Of a DNA stretch of 64,000 bases, positions 51,793 through 60,735 are shown piece after piece. The notes under the pieces are model-generated. The model saw only the letters and a program-made list of their open reading frames with translations. It made no database searches and had not been told where the DNA came from. Positions within the stretch are counted from its first letter, which is position 1. Each line of letters opens with the position of its first letter. Source of the DNA: Bog-756 sp963835465 (lineage in GTDB: Bacteria; Actinomycetota; Acidimicrobiia; Acidimicrobiales; RAAP-2); contig CAWIFR010000005.1 of the NCBI GenBank assembly GCA_963835465.1, positions 62,001 through 126,000 of the forward strand, read 5' to 3'. A program made the position numbers and the translations under genes.

Positions 51793-52668
51793 ATGAGTGG
51801 TCTGGCTAGGTTCCCAGGCGTCGGTGTGCTCTATCGTGCAACTGACCAGATGCAGTTCCTCGATCTCGCCCACGCCGCCGCAGATCGAGGCTTCTCTTCA
51901 CTCGTCCTAGGGGAACATACTCACATTCCCATCACGTCGGATCCCGGCATGTTTCCCGGCGGGGAGGCCATCCCCGATTCATACCCACGTTTGCTGGATC
52001 CGTACGTTGCGCTCTCATTCGTCGCTGCGCAGACCTCCCTGAAGATCGGCACCTGCACGTCGCTCCCTGCCGAGCACGATCCGATCGCCTTGGCCAAGGC
52101 CCTCGCTACGCTCGACTTCTTGTCAGACGGGCGCCTCACACTTGGCGTTGGATACGGCTGGAATCCCGACGAACTCATCAACCACGGGCACGAGCACAAG
52201 AATCGACGGGCAATCGTGCAAGAACACGTCGAGCTGATGCGGACGCTGTGGACCGACACCGAGGCCGAGTACCACGGTGAGTTTGCCAACCTCGAGCGCA
52301 GCTGGTCATGGCCGAAGCCGGTACAAGCCTCAATCCCAGTGCTCTTGGGCGCGGCCGGACGCGAGCTCGGCATGGAGGCGATCGTCCAGTGGGCAGACGG
52401 ATGGATGCCGGGAGGGAGTCTCAGCTGGATCGCGGATCGTCTGGTGGAGCTCCGACGCCGGTGGGGCGAGGCCGGACGCTCCGAGTCCGGCCCCATCATC
52501 TGGGCCATTCAGGGGATCGTTGACGACGACGATCTCCGAATCAGGCTGGAACGCCTCAGCTCACTGGGTGTCGCCGAGGTCGTCATCGCATTCGACACCA
52601 CCGTGAAGGACGAGATATTGCCAGTTCTGGATCGCTACGCGAAGGTAATAGAAGTGAACGCCGGCTGA
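51793..52668 (+). CDS. LLM-class (F420-type) oxidoreductase, second copy
   Basis: The 291-residue luciferase-like protein matches the one at 42041 throughout: LDLAHAAADRGFSSLVLGEHTHIP, SLKIGTCTSLPAEHDPIALAKALATLDFLSDGRLTLGVGYGWNPDELINHG and RSWSWPKPVQASIPVLLG. Pairing of two divergent paralogues at opposite ends of one regulon suggests duplication. GGGAGGAAG lies upstream of the ATG at 51793; the frame extends 5 codons upstream to an earlier ATG. It could reduce or oxidise a pathway intermediate with F420. Confidence 0.88.
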   Translation: MSGLARFPGVGVLYRATDQMQFLDLAHAAADRGFSSLVLGEHTHIPITSDPGMFPGGEAIPDSYPRLLDPYVALSFVAAQTSLKIGTCTSLPAEHDPIALAKALATLDFLSDGRLTLGVGYGWNPDELINHGHEHKNRRAIVQEHVELMRTLWTDTEAEYHGEFANLERSWSWPKPVQASIPVLLGAAGRELGMEAIVQWADGWMPGGSLSWIADRLVELRRRWGEAGRSESGPIIWAIQGIVDDDDLRIRLERLSSLGVAEVVIAFDTTVKDEILPVLDRYAKVIEVNAG

Positions 52669-52759
52669 CCCATGCGATGTCGAGACTATGGGTGCCAACA
52701 ATGCATTCTGGTCTGCAATGGGCTGTTCGGCTGCTAACTGCCATACGGGAGAGGTTCTG

Positions 52760-54055
52760 ATGGTCGAGAAGCTCGTGGTCGATTTCGACCACCACTCCAA
52801 GGAGTACCGCGAGCACGGCATGGAGATCGCCGCAGAGGTCCGGGGGAAGTGCCCGGTAGCTTGGAGCGATCACCATGACGGCTTCTGGTTCGTCACCGGT
52901 CTCGAAGAGGTCAGCGCGTTCTACAAGCGTCCGGATATCTTCTCGGCATACCGAGAGGTGGGCAATCCCGACTCCATCTACAAGGGGATCGCCATTCCGT
53001 ACGTCAACTCGGAGTACGGCGGCGGCTTCCTCGAGATGGACCCTCCCGACCAGCTCGACTATCGGCGAGTCCTCAATCCCTACCTCTCGCCTGCCGCCAT
53101 CGTGAAGTGGGAGCCGATGGCGAGGGAGCTGACCAACGCCTGCATCGATGACATCATCGAGCGCGGCAGCGGCGATTTCGTCCGGAGGTCGTGAACGTCG
53201 TACCCGCTGTCGTGACGATGGCGATGATCGGCATGCCACTCGAGGACTGGCAGGTCTTCAACGAGCCGGCCCACGCCTCGGTCTACACCCCGCCCGATAG
53301 TGCGGACCGGCCCCGCGTCGACGAGCTGAACATGAAGATGGTGATGCGGGTCTTCGAGTATCTTGCCGAGTTCCGCTCGCAACCGAAACCGGGGATCCTG
53401 AAGGCACTCATCGAGGCGCGGATCGACGAGGAGCCCCTCCCCGACATGAGCGTCATGGGAACTCTTATGTTGGTGATCGGGGGCGGCTTTGACACGACGA
53501 CTGCGCTCACTTCGAACGTGTGGCGTTGGTTGGCCGAGCATCCCGAAGAGAAGCAACGACTCATCGAGCACACGGACGCTCTGGGGCTCGGCGACCGAAG
53601 AGTTCCTCCGTTACTTCAGCCCCGCCCAGGGGACGGCCCGAAATGTGACCCAGGACTGCGAGGTCGCCGGTTACCATTTCTCGAAAGGCGACCGGGCCCT
53701 GCTCTCGTTCTCGATGCCGAATCGGGACCCCCGGTTCTTCGAGGACCCCGACACGGTCAAGCTCGACCGCTTTCCGAACCGCCACGCCGCCTTCGGTCTC
53801 GGCAACCACCGGTGCATCGGGTCGAATCTGGCCCGCATGCAGTTCAAGGCCATCATGCAGGAGTCGCTGCGGCGCATCCCCGAGTACGCCATCAACTACG
53901 ACGGCCTCGAGCGCTATGAGACGATCGGCACGATCAACGGCAACAGGAACATGCCGATGACCTTCGAGGTCGGCAAGCGGGTCGGACCAGGCGTGCAGGA
54001 AGTCATCGAGAGATGGCAGGCCGCGCTGAACGCAGAAGCCAAGGCCGGGGCCTGA
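52760..54055 (+). CDS. Cytochrome P450, broken by two frameshifts
   Basis: Part one (52760 to about 53180, VEKLVVDFDHHSKEYREHG..) is joined after GSGDFV by VVNVVPAVVTMAMIGMPLEDWQ in a second frame. That frame holds the I-helix VIGGGFDTTTALT. After HTDALGL it is followed near 53590 by a third frame with SATEEFLRYFSP (ExxR), FGLGNHRCIGSNLAR (haem Cys) and the end EAKAGA. Every expected block of a P450 of this length (about 430 aa) is present, so both breaks look like single-base indels. It precedes the ferredoxin by 32 bp and probably receives its electrons. GGGAGAGG lies before ATG 52760. Confidence 0.85.
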
Positions 54056-54087
54056 ACCGAATGCCACAAGCGAGAGAGAGAAGAGCG

Positions 54088-54285
54088 ATGGCGCGTGTCT
54101 ACGTACAGGAAGATGTTTGCCAGGGTCACACCCTGTGCCACATGGCGGCCCCCGAGGTCTTCGAACTCCGGGAGGAGGACGGCCACGCCTTCGTCAAGGC
54201 GACCGATCTCGCCCCGGAAGACGTTGCCGCAGCCAGGCGAGCGGCTCTGACCTGCCCCGAACAGGCGATCGTGGTCGAAGACTGA
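54088..54285 (+). CDS. [3Fe-4S] ferredoxin, P450 partner
   Basis: This 65-residue protein has CQGHTLC..PEVFEL and TCPEQAI: a three-cysteine cluster motif with the second ligand position occupied by a non-Cys residue, which is typical of [3Fe-4S] ferredoxins that pass electrons to actinobacterial P450s. It is 32 bp after the P450 and should be co-transcribed. A ferredoxin reductase gene is not in the window. The ATG at 54088 was chosen over upstream starts by similarity to the VYVQEDVCQGH start. Confidence 0.93.
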   Translation: MARVYVQEDVCQGHTLCHMAAPEVFELREEDGHAFVKATDLAPEDVAAARRAALTCPEQAIVVED

Positions 54286-54390
54286 GCCGGAGCAATAGGG
54301 AGTGTGGGTGCAAAGAACCTCATCCGGAAGCCTTGATCTGGGCTCTTCTCCAGAGCAGCGTCGGCGACCAAAATGACTCGTGCCCTCTCC

Positions 54391-54429
54391 CTTCTCTATC
54401 TCGTTTCTCTATCTCGCTTCTCTATCTCG
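54391..54429. repeat. Three 13-bp tandem repeats of CTTCTCTATCTCG
   Basis: CTTCTCTATCTCG, TTTCTCTATCTCG and CTTCTCTATCTCG in direct succession, 106 bp after the ferredoxin. Pyrimidine-rich on the plus strand. No gene is supported between 54286 and 54584. Confidence 0.85.
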
Positions 54430-54584
54430 CCTTCGTCCGGACCATGCAGATCCTCCGCCTGCAACAGTCCGACAACTCCGATCTGGCCATCGGAGTCGGT
54501 GCGCATCAACACGAGGTGCCCGTGTGTGTGCCAAGAATCTCGTCCGTTGCCGTGGCCAGGGGTTATCTATAGTTGTTGCGCCTA

Positions 54585-54694
54585 CAACAACATGGGAAAT
54601 CGAGAGCAATAGCGTGGGAAATGGCTCCGATTAGGGTGCGGTCAGGCCAGCTCAACCGAGTTATGTCGGTAGCCCACTCCGGGGTGCCGACAGA
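54585..54694. repeat. IS-end repeat, copy B, with two ends head to head
   Basis: The 39-bp block CAACAACATGGGAAATCG..GTGGGAAATG is followed by GTTATGTCGGTAGCCCACTCC, immediately joined to GGGGTGCCGACA, an inverse-type terminus. Copy B thus shows two IS-like ends abutting. The left flank TTGTTGCGCCTACAACAA is a short palindrome also present before copy C. Confidence 0.7.
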
Positions 54695-54796
54695 ACTGGG
54701 CAGGCCATGTCGACAAGACGGCTCTTCGGATCTCAGCGGGGACCGGCTGGGCCCGAAATCAACCAGAATTAGGCGAAGGCGCTTCAAGCTTGAGGT

Positions 54797-55057
54797 GTGA
54801 GCCGAAAAGCAAGAAGCACCTTCGTCCTTGTCCACCCTACTGAGATCCTGCAGGCGCTCGTGGGTCTGAAGGACGTCCGCGTCCTTCGCTATGAACGCCG
54901 GGGCCGTCACGTCTCGTTGCTGGTCGAGCAGCAGCCGGGCGTCGTGCACTGTCCAGCCTGTCATCGAGTGGCCCAGGTCAAAGAACGCCCGGTGGTGCAC
55001 TACGTGGATCTACCTGGCTACGGGACACCGATGTCGCTGGCCTGGAGGAAGCCGTAG
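54797..55057 (+). pseudogene. ISL3-family transposase N-terminal fragment
   Basis: The 86-residue frame reads VHPTEILQALVGLKDVRVLRYERRGRHVSLLVEQ, then the zinc-finger pair HCPACHR and ERPVVHYVDLPGYGTPMSLAWRKP, the well-known N-terminus of ISL3 transposases. It stops at TAG after RKP where RWRC would be expected, and unrelated transposase sequence begins soon after. A truncated relic. Confidence 0.75.
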
Positions 55058-55130
55058 CGTCCGAATACGCGATCACATGCTTCATCAGGGACTCCGCAAG
55101 GTGCGGATCGTCGCGACTACCGTCGACTCG

Positions 55131-56261
55131 ATGCGAGGGAACCGGGTCGGTGGCCAGCTGTGGGCCTTCGTCTACCTCGCTGTCCGTCAGCTGTTCGGAT
55201 TAGTCCTCCTGTTCTTCCGAAGCGACCAGTCCAAGGTCGTCGAACTCCTCGCCCTGCGCCACGAAGTGGAAGTACTTCGGCGCCAGGTGGGGCGATGCGC
55301 CTACCAGCCCGCCGATCGTGCCCTGCTGGCCGGCCTCAGTCGCTCGCTCCCCCGTTCGTCTTGGAAAGCCTTCGGCGTAACTCCCGGCACCTTGCTGGCC
55401 TGGCACCGCCGGTTGGTGGCCAAACGCTGGACGTACCCTCATCGCTGACCAGGTCGTCCACCCATCGACGACCAGACGACCGTCCTGCTCGTACGCCTCG
55501 CCAAGGAGAACCCGAGAGGGGGCTACCGGCGCATCCAGGGTGAACTGCTGAAACTCGGTGTGCGCCTGGCGGCGAGCACCATCTCCCGGATCATGAAAGA
55601 CCACGGCCTCGGCCCTGCACCCCGGCGAAGTGGCCCCACTTGGCGCCAGTTCCTGCGTACCCAGGCGTCGGGCACCCTGGCCACGGACTTCTTCCATGTC
55701 GACACCGTCTTGTTCAAGCGCCTCTACGTGCTGTTCTTCATCGAGCTCGGCAGCCGGAGGGTCTGGATCACCGGGGTTACCGCTCATCCCAATGCGGCGT
55801 GGGTCACTCAACAGGCCAGGAACGTCACTGGTGATCTCGCCGATCAGGACCCCACCGCCAAGTACCTGGTTCGCGACAGTGACGCCAAGTACGTTGCGAG
55901 TTTCGACGAAGTATTCAGGTCCGAGGGTACTGAGATTCTGAGGACCCCCATTCGGACCCCGAACACGAATGCCTTTGCCGAGCGGTTCGTGCGCACCGTC
56001 AGATCGGAGTGCCTTGACCACCTACTGGTCGTGAACGAACGCCATCTCGAACGCATCCTTCGCAACTACGCCCGTCACTACAACGGGCATCGCCCTCACC
56101 AGGGACTCTCGCAGGAGATTCCAGCGCCGGAGAGTCCTGTTCCTCTACAGGTGGTGCCCACTTCTGACGGTCGGCCTCGGCATCTCCGGCACCATCCAGG
56201 ACGGATACGTCGCCACGACCGGCTGGGCGGCCTGATCCACGAGTACCAACTCGTGGCTTGA
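55131..56261 (+). pseudogene. Integrase-core (rve) transposase with one nonsense codon
   Basis: A single frame of 376 codons runs from ATG 55131 to 56261 except for one TGA at 55446-55448, where CGA (Arg) would fit (YPHR-stop-PGRPPID). The N-terminus is helical (RSDQSKVVELLALRHEVEVLRRQVG); the catalytic core has FFHVDTV, LVRDSDAKY and the Glu in NTNAFAERFVRTVRSECLDH, followed by HYNGHRPHQGL. The Asp-Asp-Glu set is complete. The only defect is the stop, so the inactivation is recent or readthrough occurs. It sits within the ISL3 relic region. Confidence 0.85.
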
Positions 56262-56349
56262 GGCCTGGTTCGAGTTATCGGATACTACGGGCTGGATGAG
56301 TCGGATGAGACAACGACGCTTCATCCCGACAGCCTCATTCAGCCATGGC

Positions 56350-56552
56350 TCAGGCACGAACCCGACGGTTCCAGACCAGTTCGCACTCAATGCAACAGTG
56401 CCCGAGAGACTGGCTGCACCGGCGAGACGGGAGTCTGCGGACCTGCTTGACGTCGACTTCCCTGCGGGCGAGGAACTCGTCGATCTTGCGCAAGTTGGCG
56501 GCGAATTGCTGTTATGCCACCAGGACGCTCTGGGCCTGAGCGGCAACTGATC
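56350..56552 (-). pseudogene. Decayed C-terminus of a 9230-type DDE transposase
   Basis: In one frame with an internal stop, VAAQAQSVLVA-stop-QQFAANLRKIDEFLARR matches VAAQSVFVALLLLAANLRKIDRFL of the transposase at 9230-11063, in the same region just after its Glu motif. It shows that the family has inserted in this genome more than once. The neighbouring reading NEAVGMKRRC (56310-56380) also matches 40577-40640, the edge of another relic. Confidence 0.6.
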
Positions 56553-56555
56553 GAT

Positions 56556-58112
56556 TCATGCACCTCCGGCTTGGTACGCGAGCCTTCCGGCGACCCACGT
56601 TTCCGCCACGCTCGGAGGGCGGTCGGGATCGAGTTCGCCGTCGAGGATGACGAGATCAGCCTGCAGCCCGGGGGCAAGAGCTCCCCGCTCGGCCTCCTGA
56701 CCACCGGCGTAGGCTGCGCCCACTGTGTAGGCCCGCAGCCACTCCTCGTACGTGACGGCCTGCGAGAAATCGAGGACCCTGCCAGAGCTGGTGCGACGGC
56801 TCGCTCCGTAGCTTGACGTCCGTAGCGGTTCGTGGAACGTACACGGTGCGTCGGACGATGCAGCCATTACTACACCCGATTCCTGGACGTCGGCGAACGG
56901 CAACCAACGGGCGTCGTCGAAGGTGACTCCTTCGACGGCTCCACCCATATGAAACAGGAACCCGGGCTGCACAACGGCGACTCCCCCCGTGTTGGCCAAT
57001 CGAGTGAGCTGAGAGCCAGAGGCCAGGCAGGCGTGCTCCACCCGGAAGCGATGATCGAACTCAGGATGCCGCCGGGCGATAGCCTCGAACGCATCAAGTG
57101 CGCTGTCCAAGCCGGCGTTGCCGATGGCATGGACACCGACGCGAAAGCCCCGCGATGCAACTAGTTCGAGATTGTCCTCGAGACCAGGGAACAGCGAACC
57201 CACCCGGAGCGGCACTCCCCGAAGGTGGACGTCAATCGCTGGCAGCACGCCCCCGTCGGCGAACAGCTTGATGGGTCCGACCCGGACGCGCGCGTCTCCC
57301 TCACCGGTCGGGGGACCTGACAGCCGGTCCACGTCCGGGCCCGAGAGAAGAGCCGTCGGGTGGGGCATCATGAGCACCGAGACCGGGAGACGGCCCGCCG
57401 CGGCGAGTATGCGGTAGGCGGCCTCGGCAGGAGGTGGGCACGCTGCGTCATGGATCGCAGTGATCCCGTCGCGCAACAGCCGCTGCGCCGCCATCTCGAT
57501 GTGGTCGGCCCAGCGATCGGGATCCGAAAAGGGTGCCAGCGACAGGGCATGGGCCGTACCCCAGGCGCGCTCTACCAGCAAGCCGTCAGGGGACCCGTCG
57601 AGGTCGCGACCGATGGCACCCCCCGGCGGATCTGGGGACAACCTCCCGATACCCAGCTCGTCGAGACCACGCGAGTCCACGACCGCCTGATGAAGGCTGT
57701 AGTGCGCCACCATGGTGGGCCGATCCAATCCGAGTGCGTCGAGATCGCGACGGTGCGGTACGAAGCCCGTCTCCGCGTCGCTCCAACCGGCTCCGCGAAT
57801 CCAGGGAGCGTCTGGCTCACGGGCAGCGTGCTCGGTCAGACGAGCACCGAGTTCTTCGAACGTGGCGACCCCCGCGAGATCTGCCCAGTAGGGATGGAGC
57901 GCACTGATTGACAAGTGATGATGGGCGTCGACGAAGCCAGGACATAAGATCCGTCCACCGAGGTCCTCAACCACTGCTCCCGGGAACGACTGGATCACGC
58001 CACGTTCACCGACGGCCACGATGCGGTCACCCTCGACAACGAGGGCTTCAACCGATGACTTCGCTGTTGACATCGGAAGGATTCGACCACCTGTGAACGC
58101 ACGGACGGTCAT
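56556..58112 (-). CDS. YtcJ-like amidohydrolase (Amidohydro_3)
   Basis: The 518-residue protein opens with a beta-sandwich piece (MTVRAFTGGRILPM..VVEGDRIVAVGE), then LCPGFVDAHHHL (HxH metal site, about 70), a long TIM barrel with GAGWSDAETGFVPHRRDLDAL, DGGVLPAIDVHL, VGVHAIGNAGLD (His) and ASSDAPCTFHEPL (strand-8 Asp). This is the YtcJ/LAF3-like group of metal-dependent hydrolases, some acting on N-acyl or formamide groups. It is isolated between IS relics, with no operon partner. Substrate is unknown. Confidence 0.88.
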   Translation of the reverse strand: MTVRAFTGGRILPMSTAKSSVEALVVEGDRIVAVGERGVIQSFPGAVVEDLGGRILCPGFVDAHHHLSISALHPYWADLAGVATFEELGARLTEHAAREPDAPWIRGAGWSDAETGFVPHRRDLDALGLDRPTMVAHYSLHQAVVDSRGLDELGIGRLSPDPPGGAIGRDLDGSPDGLLVERAWGTAHALSLAPFSDPDRWADHIEMAAQRLLRDGITAIHDAACPPPAEAAYRILAAAGRLPVSVLMMPHPTALLSGPDVDRLSGPPTGEGDARVRVGPIKLFADGGVLPAIDVHLRGVPLRVGSLFPGLEDNLELVASRGFRVGVHAIGNAGLDSALDAFEAIARRHPEFDHRFRVEHACLASGSQLTRLANTGGVAVVQPGFLFHMGGAVEGVTFDDARWLPFADVQESGVVMAASSDAPCTFHEPLRTSSYGASRRTSSGRVLDFSQAVTYEEWLRAYTVGAAYAGGQEAERGALAPGLQADLVILDGELDPDRPPSVAETWVAGRLAYQAGGA

Positions 58113-58491
58113 CAGGGCTGGTCAGTCCGGCCGTCCACGTTAACTTCGACGGGCAGACTGAGATGTCGCTTCGGCACTATTGCATTATGGGCGATCGACA
58201 CCAAACTCGCTTCCATTGGCGCCTTGACTGAGCATTAGGAGCGTTTGGGTGCCGAGCATGTCGTCCGAGTCCCTGAACAGGACGTTCGCGGAAACGTACC
58301 TCGACCAGGGCAGTGGGAGATCCGTCGACTGGGCAGGGGGAGATCCGGTCCAATAGCCCCAAGCGGTGCTTTCGAGGACTGCGTATCAACTCCGCTTTCC
58401 AGAGCGCCCTGCCTAGAGGCGCCCGCTTCGGCGCAGATGCTTGCGCCGGAGGAGCACCCCGTCAACAGGCGACCAGGAGTTGTTGCGCCAA

Positions 58492-58588
58492 CAACAATGT
58501 GGGAAATCGAGAGCAATCGCGTGGGAAATGGCCCCAGTCAGGTCTCTGCCCAACCAGGTCAACACAGTTATGTCGGGAGCCCACTCCA
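58492..58588. repeat. IS-end repeat, copy C
   Basis: CAACAATGTGGGAAATCG..GTGGGAAATG followed by GTTATGTCGGGAGCCCACTCC, the same layout as copies A (39861) and B (54585). It runs into the end of the transposase relic at 58568-58951. The palindrome TTGTTGCGCCAACAACAA lies at its left. Confidence 0.75.
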
Positions 58589-58951
58589 CTCCAAGCAGCA
58601 CGACCTCGTCGTCAGTGAGGTCGAGCTCCCCGTCCCGGCGAAGCAACGCCACCAGCACAGGGAGCATGGGGCGAGGCACTTGCCCCCCGGCATCCGGGCC
58701 GCCCGCCAGCACGGATCGAGGGCCGACACGACCCGGGAGGGGTAGATTGGCACCCGAGGCTCACCCGCACCACCCGGACTGAGCAGGCGGGCACGGGCGT
58801 GACCCCGGTTCCATCCCGTGAGTTCCACCAACTGGTCGAGGATCACCCTCTTCTCGGACCGGGATCTCCCCTTGTACTGGTTCGCCAGCCTGTTTGTCAC
58901 AGCACGTCGAGCACCCATCGGACGCTCTTGTGCGGTGACCTCTTCACACAT
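58568..58951 (-). pseudogene. N-terminal fragment of an integrase-core transposase
   Basis: RRAVTNRLANQYKGRSRSEKRVILDQLVELTGWNRGHARARLL is the HTH start of a transposase family with a C-terminal integrase domain. After a frameshift the next part PMLPVLVALLRRDGELDLTDDEVVLL follows in a neighbouring frame. The rest of the protein is missing and repeat copy C takes its place. A relic only. Confidence 0.65.
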
Positions 58952-59516
58952 CTCGGAAATGGTCCCGCCATCACCGAGGACGACATCGTGACCCCTGCAA
59001 TGGACGCAGAGGCGCTTTTTCGGAGTGCTTCACTCACTCCTGACACCGCCGCAGTAATCCGAGCATCGGCGATCTCGAACCTCTGACGTTGGCCCTGATG
59101 CACGGATCTTCATTCAGCGGAAACGGAGAGCGGGCCCTGTATGGCCTCGCCGGTGCCTACGAGGCTCAGTACTTGGCATAGCCCAAGCACAAGCTGAGAC
59201 GGTCGCTCGGTCATGTGCTTCGGTGTTCCACCGACCCGGCAGCGAGGATTGAGATTGCCACTGACGGTCCACTGACTCCAAGTCCGTGCCATCGAGCGCT
59301 CCGGAAAGGAACACGCACCTGAGCCTGCCTCGGGAGACGCCGTCGAACCCAGGCGGCGTCGGATCGGGTGCGACAAGTCCTAAGACATGAGTAGGGAGCG
59401 GACCGGGCAGCCGGGAACGGGTCGCCTGGTCGGCGGAACGTACTGGCAGGCTCAGGCCTTGCTCAGTCCAACTCGGTCATGCCCAGCCCTTCGGGATTCC
59501 CGGTAGCGTTTCGAGC
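58952..59516. other. Intergenic stretch, no supported gene
   Basis: About 565 bp between the transposase relic and the WS/DGAT relic. Short frames occur on both strands, none with a ribosome site or recognised domain. The interval is probably debris from the IS activity on its left. Confidence 0.4.
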
Positions 59517-59785
59517 GTGCACGATCGGTTGAGTCCTCTCGTTTGGTCGTTCCCGAGCATCGGGGACGGCGTCAGTCACATGCACGTTGCTTCCATAGGA
59601 TCTTTGAGGGCCCAGCGCCGAGTATTGAGAATCTGGTGGCCATGATCGCCGGCAGGCTCGGTCAGTTTCCTCGCTACCGACTAATGGTCGAGCGAGCACC
59701 CGGTGACCTCGGTTGGCCGGCCTGGGCCGATGATGTGCATTCAGCTCAGAACTGCCAAGCACATGGAACGCAACGGGCCTGCTGA
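59517..59785 (+). pseudogene. N-terminal relic of a WS/DGAT-type acyltransferase
   Basis: From GTG 59517, HDRLSPLVWSFPSIGDGVSHMHVASI, then after a one-base shift near 59600 RIFEGPAPSIENLVAMIAGRLGQFPRYRLMVERAPGDLGWPAWADD: the conserved start of wax ester synthase/diacylglycerol acyltransferases. The HHxxxDG active site and the remaining 350 or so residues are missing; the frame ends beside the PPK2 gene. So the gene was lost by deletion here. Confidence 0.65.
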
Positions 59786-59813
59786 CGAAAACACTGGATT
59801 GGAGGGCGCCACC

Positions 59814-60677
59814 TTGGCAAAGAGTAAGAAGGCGAAGGCGAAGGAACACAGAGGTCACTCTGTCGGCTCAGAAGCAGCGAACACACCTGGCTCCCACGGA
59901 GACCACAGGATGAAGCGCAAGGAGTACGAGCACGAGCTTCGGCGTCTGCACGGTGAACTGGTCGCTGTCCAGAGGTGGGTGAAGGGCTCTGGGGCAAAGA
60001 TGTGCATCGTCTTCGAGGGCCGGGACACAGCCGGCAAGGGAGGGACGATAAAGGCCATCACCGAACGGGTGAGTCCAAGAGTGTTCCGAGTGGTCGCCCT
60101 ACCCGCACCAACTGACCGCGAGAAGTCTCAGATGTACATCCAACGGTACTTGTCGCACTTCCCGGCGGCAGGTGAGGTCACGATCTTCGACCGCAGTTGG
60201 TACAACCGGGCCGGAGTCGAAAGAGTCATGGGATTCTGCACTTCGGAAGAGACCAGGCGCTTCTTAGAGTTGGCCCCAGGGGTGGAGAAGGCCATGGTCG
60301 ATTCAGGCATCCTGCTCATCAAGTACTGGTTGGAAGTAAGCCCCGAGGAGCAGACTCGTCGGCTGCAAAGCAGGATTGACGATCCCCGCAAGATCTGGAA
60401 GCTATCGGAGATGGACCTTCTCTCGTATCGAAGGTGGTTCGACTACTCACGAGCCCGCGACGAGATGTTCGCCGCCACCGATACGGCATGGGCGCCTTGG
60501 TGGGTCGTGAGCTCCGACGACAAGAAGAGGGCCCGCCTCAATGTCATCTCACACCTGCTCGACAGGATCCCCTACGAGCGGCTCGAGCACCGTGACGTCG
60601 AACTTCCAGATCGTCAGGAGCCCGGCGATTATCAGGAGTCGAACGCCCCACTGCACCACATCCCGACTCCATACTGA
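59814..60677 (+). CDS. ppk2: Polyphosphate kinase 2
   Basis: The 287-residue protein has a Lys-rich N-terminus (AKSKKAKAKEHRGHS) and then the PPK2 core: Walker A GRDTAGKGGTIKAI (about 75-88), the lid module DRSWYNRAGVERVMGF, and EMDLLSYRRWFDYSRARDEM. It moves phosphate between polyphosphate and nucleotides (ADP/GDP to ATP/GTP or the reverse) in the cytosol. The TTG at 59814 has GGAGGG 8 bp before it; an ATG 17 codons upstream (59763) is the alternative. It sits alone, 58 bp before the convergent DAG-kinase-like gene. Such enzymes support energy storage under stress. Confidence 0.92.
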   Translation: MAKSKKAKAKEHRGHSVGSEAANTPGSHGDHRMKRKEYEHELRRLHGELVAVQRWVKGSGAKMCIVFEGRDTAGKGGTIKAITERVSPRVFRVVALPAPTDREKSQMYIQRYLSHFPAAGEVTIFDRSWYNRAGVERVMGFCTSEETRRFLELAPGVEKAMVDSGILLIKYWLEVSPEEQTRRLQSRIDDPRKIWKLSEMDLLSYRRWFDYSRARDEMFAATDTAWAPWWVVSSDDKKRARLNVISHLLDRIPYERLEHRDVELPDRQEPGDYQESNAPLHHIPTPY

Positions 60678-60735
60678 GAGGTGGTTAGGGTCAGAGCTGC
60701 CATTACTCGTCCGTCGGTACAGGCGCGAGGAAGTA

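Noticed and set aside
54391..54429. Regulatory role for the 13-bp pyrimidine repeats
   Set aside because: Located after the ferredoxin in gene-free DNA with no promoter nearby; recorded only as a simple tandem repeat.
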